A stretch of 64,000 nt of DNA, from NCBI RefSeq assembly GCF_014652795.1, contig NZ_BMZM01000002.1:994025-1058024 (forward strand), in the 5' to 3' direction. Within the stretch, counting starts at the first letter, position 1. The number at the start of each line of letters is the position of its first letter. Shown here piece after piece: positions 62,366 through 64,000 of the stretch. A program made the position numbers and the translations under genes. Source of the stretch: Kushneria pakistanensis (GTDB lineage: Bacteria > Pseudomonadota > Gammaproteobacteria > Pseudomonadales > Halomonadaceae). A model generated the notes under the pieces. The model did no database searches. It saw nothing but the letters and a program-made list of their open reading frames with translations, and was not told where the DNA came from.

Positions 62366-64000
62366 ATGTCACTGCAAGCCGCCCTGACAGGCCTGCCTGA
62401 AGCCCTGCAGGCCCAGGCACGTCGCACCATTGAGACGCTGGATGACGCGCTGCTGGCACGTCTGGGCGAAGAACGCCTGCGTGAGCTGGTCACGACCATC
62501 ACGGCCAGTGATTTCGTGGCCCGGACCCTCTCTCATGATGGCGTCATGCTCGATCGTCTGTTGGCACATGAGGAGCTGGTGGCCGCCCCGAGCCGGGAGA
62601 CACTGGAAGGCTGGCTGGATAGTGCCCTGCAAAAGGCGGCGACCGAGGCAGATCTGCAGCGGATACTGCGCCATTTTCGACGTGAGCGCATGGTGGCGAT
62701 CATCTGGCGTGATCGTAACGATTACGCCGATGCCTGGGCGATCGCGGCGGCCGTGTCGCGACTGGCCGAGGTCTGTCTGGAAGCGGCGCTGCGCTGGCAC
62801 GAAAAGGCGCTGGCCGCACGCTATGGTGACCCTTCGCCGGACAGTGACGGCCGCCCTCAGCGCATGGTGATCCTCGGCATGGGCAAGCTGGGTGCCGGCG
62901 AGCTCAATCTCTCCTCCGATATCGATCTGATCTTTGCCTATCCCGAAAAGGGCAAGACCCGGGGCGGGGAACGGACGCTCGAGCATCAGGAGTACTTTAC
63001 CCGCCTGGGCCAGAAGGTTATCGCAGCACTCGATGCCATCACGGCAGACGGCTTTGTCTTTCGCGTGGACATGCGCCTGCGCCCGCTGGGTGAGGGCGGG
63101 CCATTGACCGGCAGTTTCGCCAGCCTGCTGTCCTACTACCAGAGCCAGGGCCGGGAGTGGGAGCGCTACGCCATGCTCAAGGCACGGCCGGTGGCCGGCG
63201 ATATCGAGGCGGGTCAGCGCCTTCTGGGCGAATTAAGGCCCTTTGTCTATCGCAAGTATATCGACTTCGGCGCGATCGAATCGCTTCGTGAAATGAAGTC
63301 GCTGATCAACCGTGAGGTCAGGCGCCGCGGCCGCGAGGACGATATCAAGCTGGGCGCCGGCGGCATTCGTGAAGTGGAGTTTGTCGTCCAGGCGTTTCAG
63401 CTGATTCGCGGTGGACGGGTGACCGAGCTGCAAACGCCCTCACTCAAGCGGGCGCTGGCCGAGCTTGAACGTCTTGAAATCATGTCACGCCATGACGTGC
63501 GCGCCCTGCAGGCTGACTATGTCTTTCTGCGCGATCTGGAACACGCCCTGCAGGGGCTGGAGGATCGCCAGACCCAGTCATTGCCCGAGGATGAGCTGCC
63601 GCGTGCCCGAATTGCCTTCGCCATGGGCTATGAGCGCTGGGAAGGGCTGGTGGCCTATCTTGAGGAAGTGCGTGGCCGGGTGCGTGAGCGTTTTGATGAG
63701 GTCATTGCCCCGCCGGAAGAGGAGGATCATGAGCTGATCGAGGCCGGTGCGCTGGAGGAGTGGCGGGCGCTCTGGCAGGAGGCCTTTGACGACGAGGCCG
63801 CGATCGCACTCCTGTCCGAATCCGGCTTTCTCGACCCGCCCCGGGCGCGAGAGCGTCTGCTCAAGCTGCGCCATGGGCGCGCCGTGACCGGTATGCAGCG
63901 TATCGGCTTCGAGCGTCTCGAGGCGCTGATGCCGGTGCTGCTGTCCAACGTGGCGACCACCGAGACGCCGGATATCACCCTTGAGCGGGTGCTGGCGCTG
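62366..64000 (+). CDS. glnE: Glutamine synthetase adenylyltransferase/deadenylylase, partial at right edge
   Basis: The first 545 codons are open to the last base of the window, so the gene is cut by the window edge; full-length GlnE is about 950 residues. The N-terminal nucleotidyltransferase has LGMGKLGAGELNLSSDIDLIF (split here at ~170-190; G-S/S-D-x-D metal site), then RVDMRLRPLGEGG and KLGAGGIREVEFVVQ. This half removes AMP from glutamine synthetase in nitrogen control; the missing half adds it. ATG 62366 follows AGAGGCC. No break or frameshift is seen. Divergent from the amidohydrolase. Confidence 0.96.
   Translation, partial: MSLQAALTGLPEALQAQARRTIETLDDALLARLGEERLRELVTTITASDFVARTLSHDGVMLDRLLAHEELVAAPSRETLEGWLDSALQKAATEADLQRILRHFRRERMVAIIWRDRNDYADAWAIAAAVSRLAEVCLEAALRWHEKALAARYGDPSPDSDGRPQRMVILGMGKLGAGELNLSSDIDLIFAYPEKGKTRGGERTLEHQEYFTRLGQKVIAALDAITADGFVFRVDMRLRPLGEGGPLTGSFASLLSYYQSQGREWERYAMLKARPVAGDIEAGQRLLGELRPFVYRKYIDFGAIESLREMKSLINREVRRRGREDDIKLGAGGIREVEFVVQAFQLIRGGRVTELQTPSLKRALAELERLEIMSRHDVRALQADYVFLRDLEHALQGLEDRQTQSLPEDELPRARIAFAMGYERWEGLVAYLEEVRGRVRERFDEVIAPPEEEDHELIEAGALEEWRALWQEAFDDEAAIALLSESGFLDPPRARERLLKLRHGRAVTGMQRIGFERLEALMPVLLSNVATTETPDITLERVLAL

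Overview
This is a chromosomal window from a GC-rich gammaproteobacterium. Gene content fits a Halomonadaceae-type marine or halophilic heterotroph (Halomonas, Kushneria or a relative). The hints are a FabY-type ketoacyl synthase, RmuC, GlnE, a PBP4-type DacB, an entericidin, an aerobactin-like operon and many single transporters. This placement is inference from gene content, not from a marker tree. I see no rRNA, tRNA, CRISPR array, transposase, integrase or prophage gene.

Layout. 0-5 kb: rmuC, glycerate kinase, two overlapping lipoprotein genes, a HIT protein and an entericidin. 5-21 kb: an iron-acquisition region. It holds a Fur-box-preceded TonB-dependent siderophore receptor, a leftward 2,3-dihydroxybenzoate operon (entC-entE-entB-SIP reductase-entA), a rightward aerobactin-type operon (iucA/iucC synthetase, acetyltransferase, iucC synthetase, lysine N6-hydroxylase), a small membrane protein, and a ferric-siderophore reductase FhuF with its own Fur box. 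The two biosynthetic operons diverge from one intergenic region with a Fur-like site. No NRPS condensation enzyme, phosphopantetheinyl transferase, exporter or siderophore ABC transporter lies in the window. 21-34 kb: a LysR regulator, FdhD and two FdhF/YdeP-type molybdopterin oxidoreductases. Between these two are a small winged-helix gene, an amidase with an I78-type inhibitor-like lipoprotein, an acyltransferase, an EAL-HDOD protein and a GST. 34-38 kb: a leftward tripartite efflux operon (outer membrane factor, EmrA-like, EmrB-like).

38-50 kb: cytochrome b561, an apparently exported SAM methyltransferase with an amino acid permease, an S1-S4 voltage-sensor-like protein with no visible pore, an NAD pair (nadE, pncC), a DUF2171 stress-type protein, a MASE3-PAS-GGDEF cyclase, a MATE pump and an outer-membrane porin. 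50-64 kb: ferredoxin, coaD, fabY, DedA, a TrmB-like methyltransferase, an SMR pump, dacB, an MBL hydrolase, dgkA, cyanase, two adjacent Nudix-like proteins that have lost the catalytic glutamates, an AbrB transporter with an amidohydrolase, and the first 545 codons of glnE, which runs off the right edge.

How the genes work together. Under iron limitation Fur would derepress the receptor, both biosynthetic operons and fhuF. The cell would then make activated 2,3-dihydroxybenzoate and a citrate-hydroxamate siderophore, and release the iron inside with two unrelated reductases (SIP and FhuF). The most interesting open question is whether the carrier-bound catechol and the citrate-hydroxamate products are separate molecules or one hybrid siderophore.
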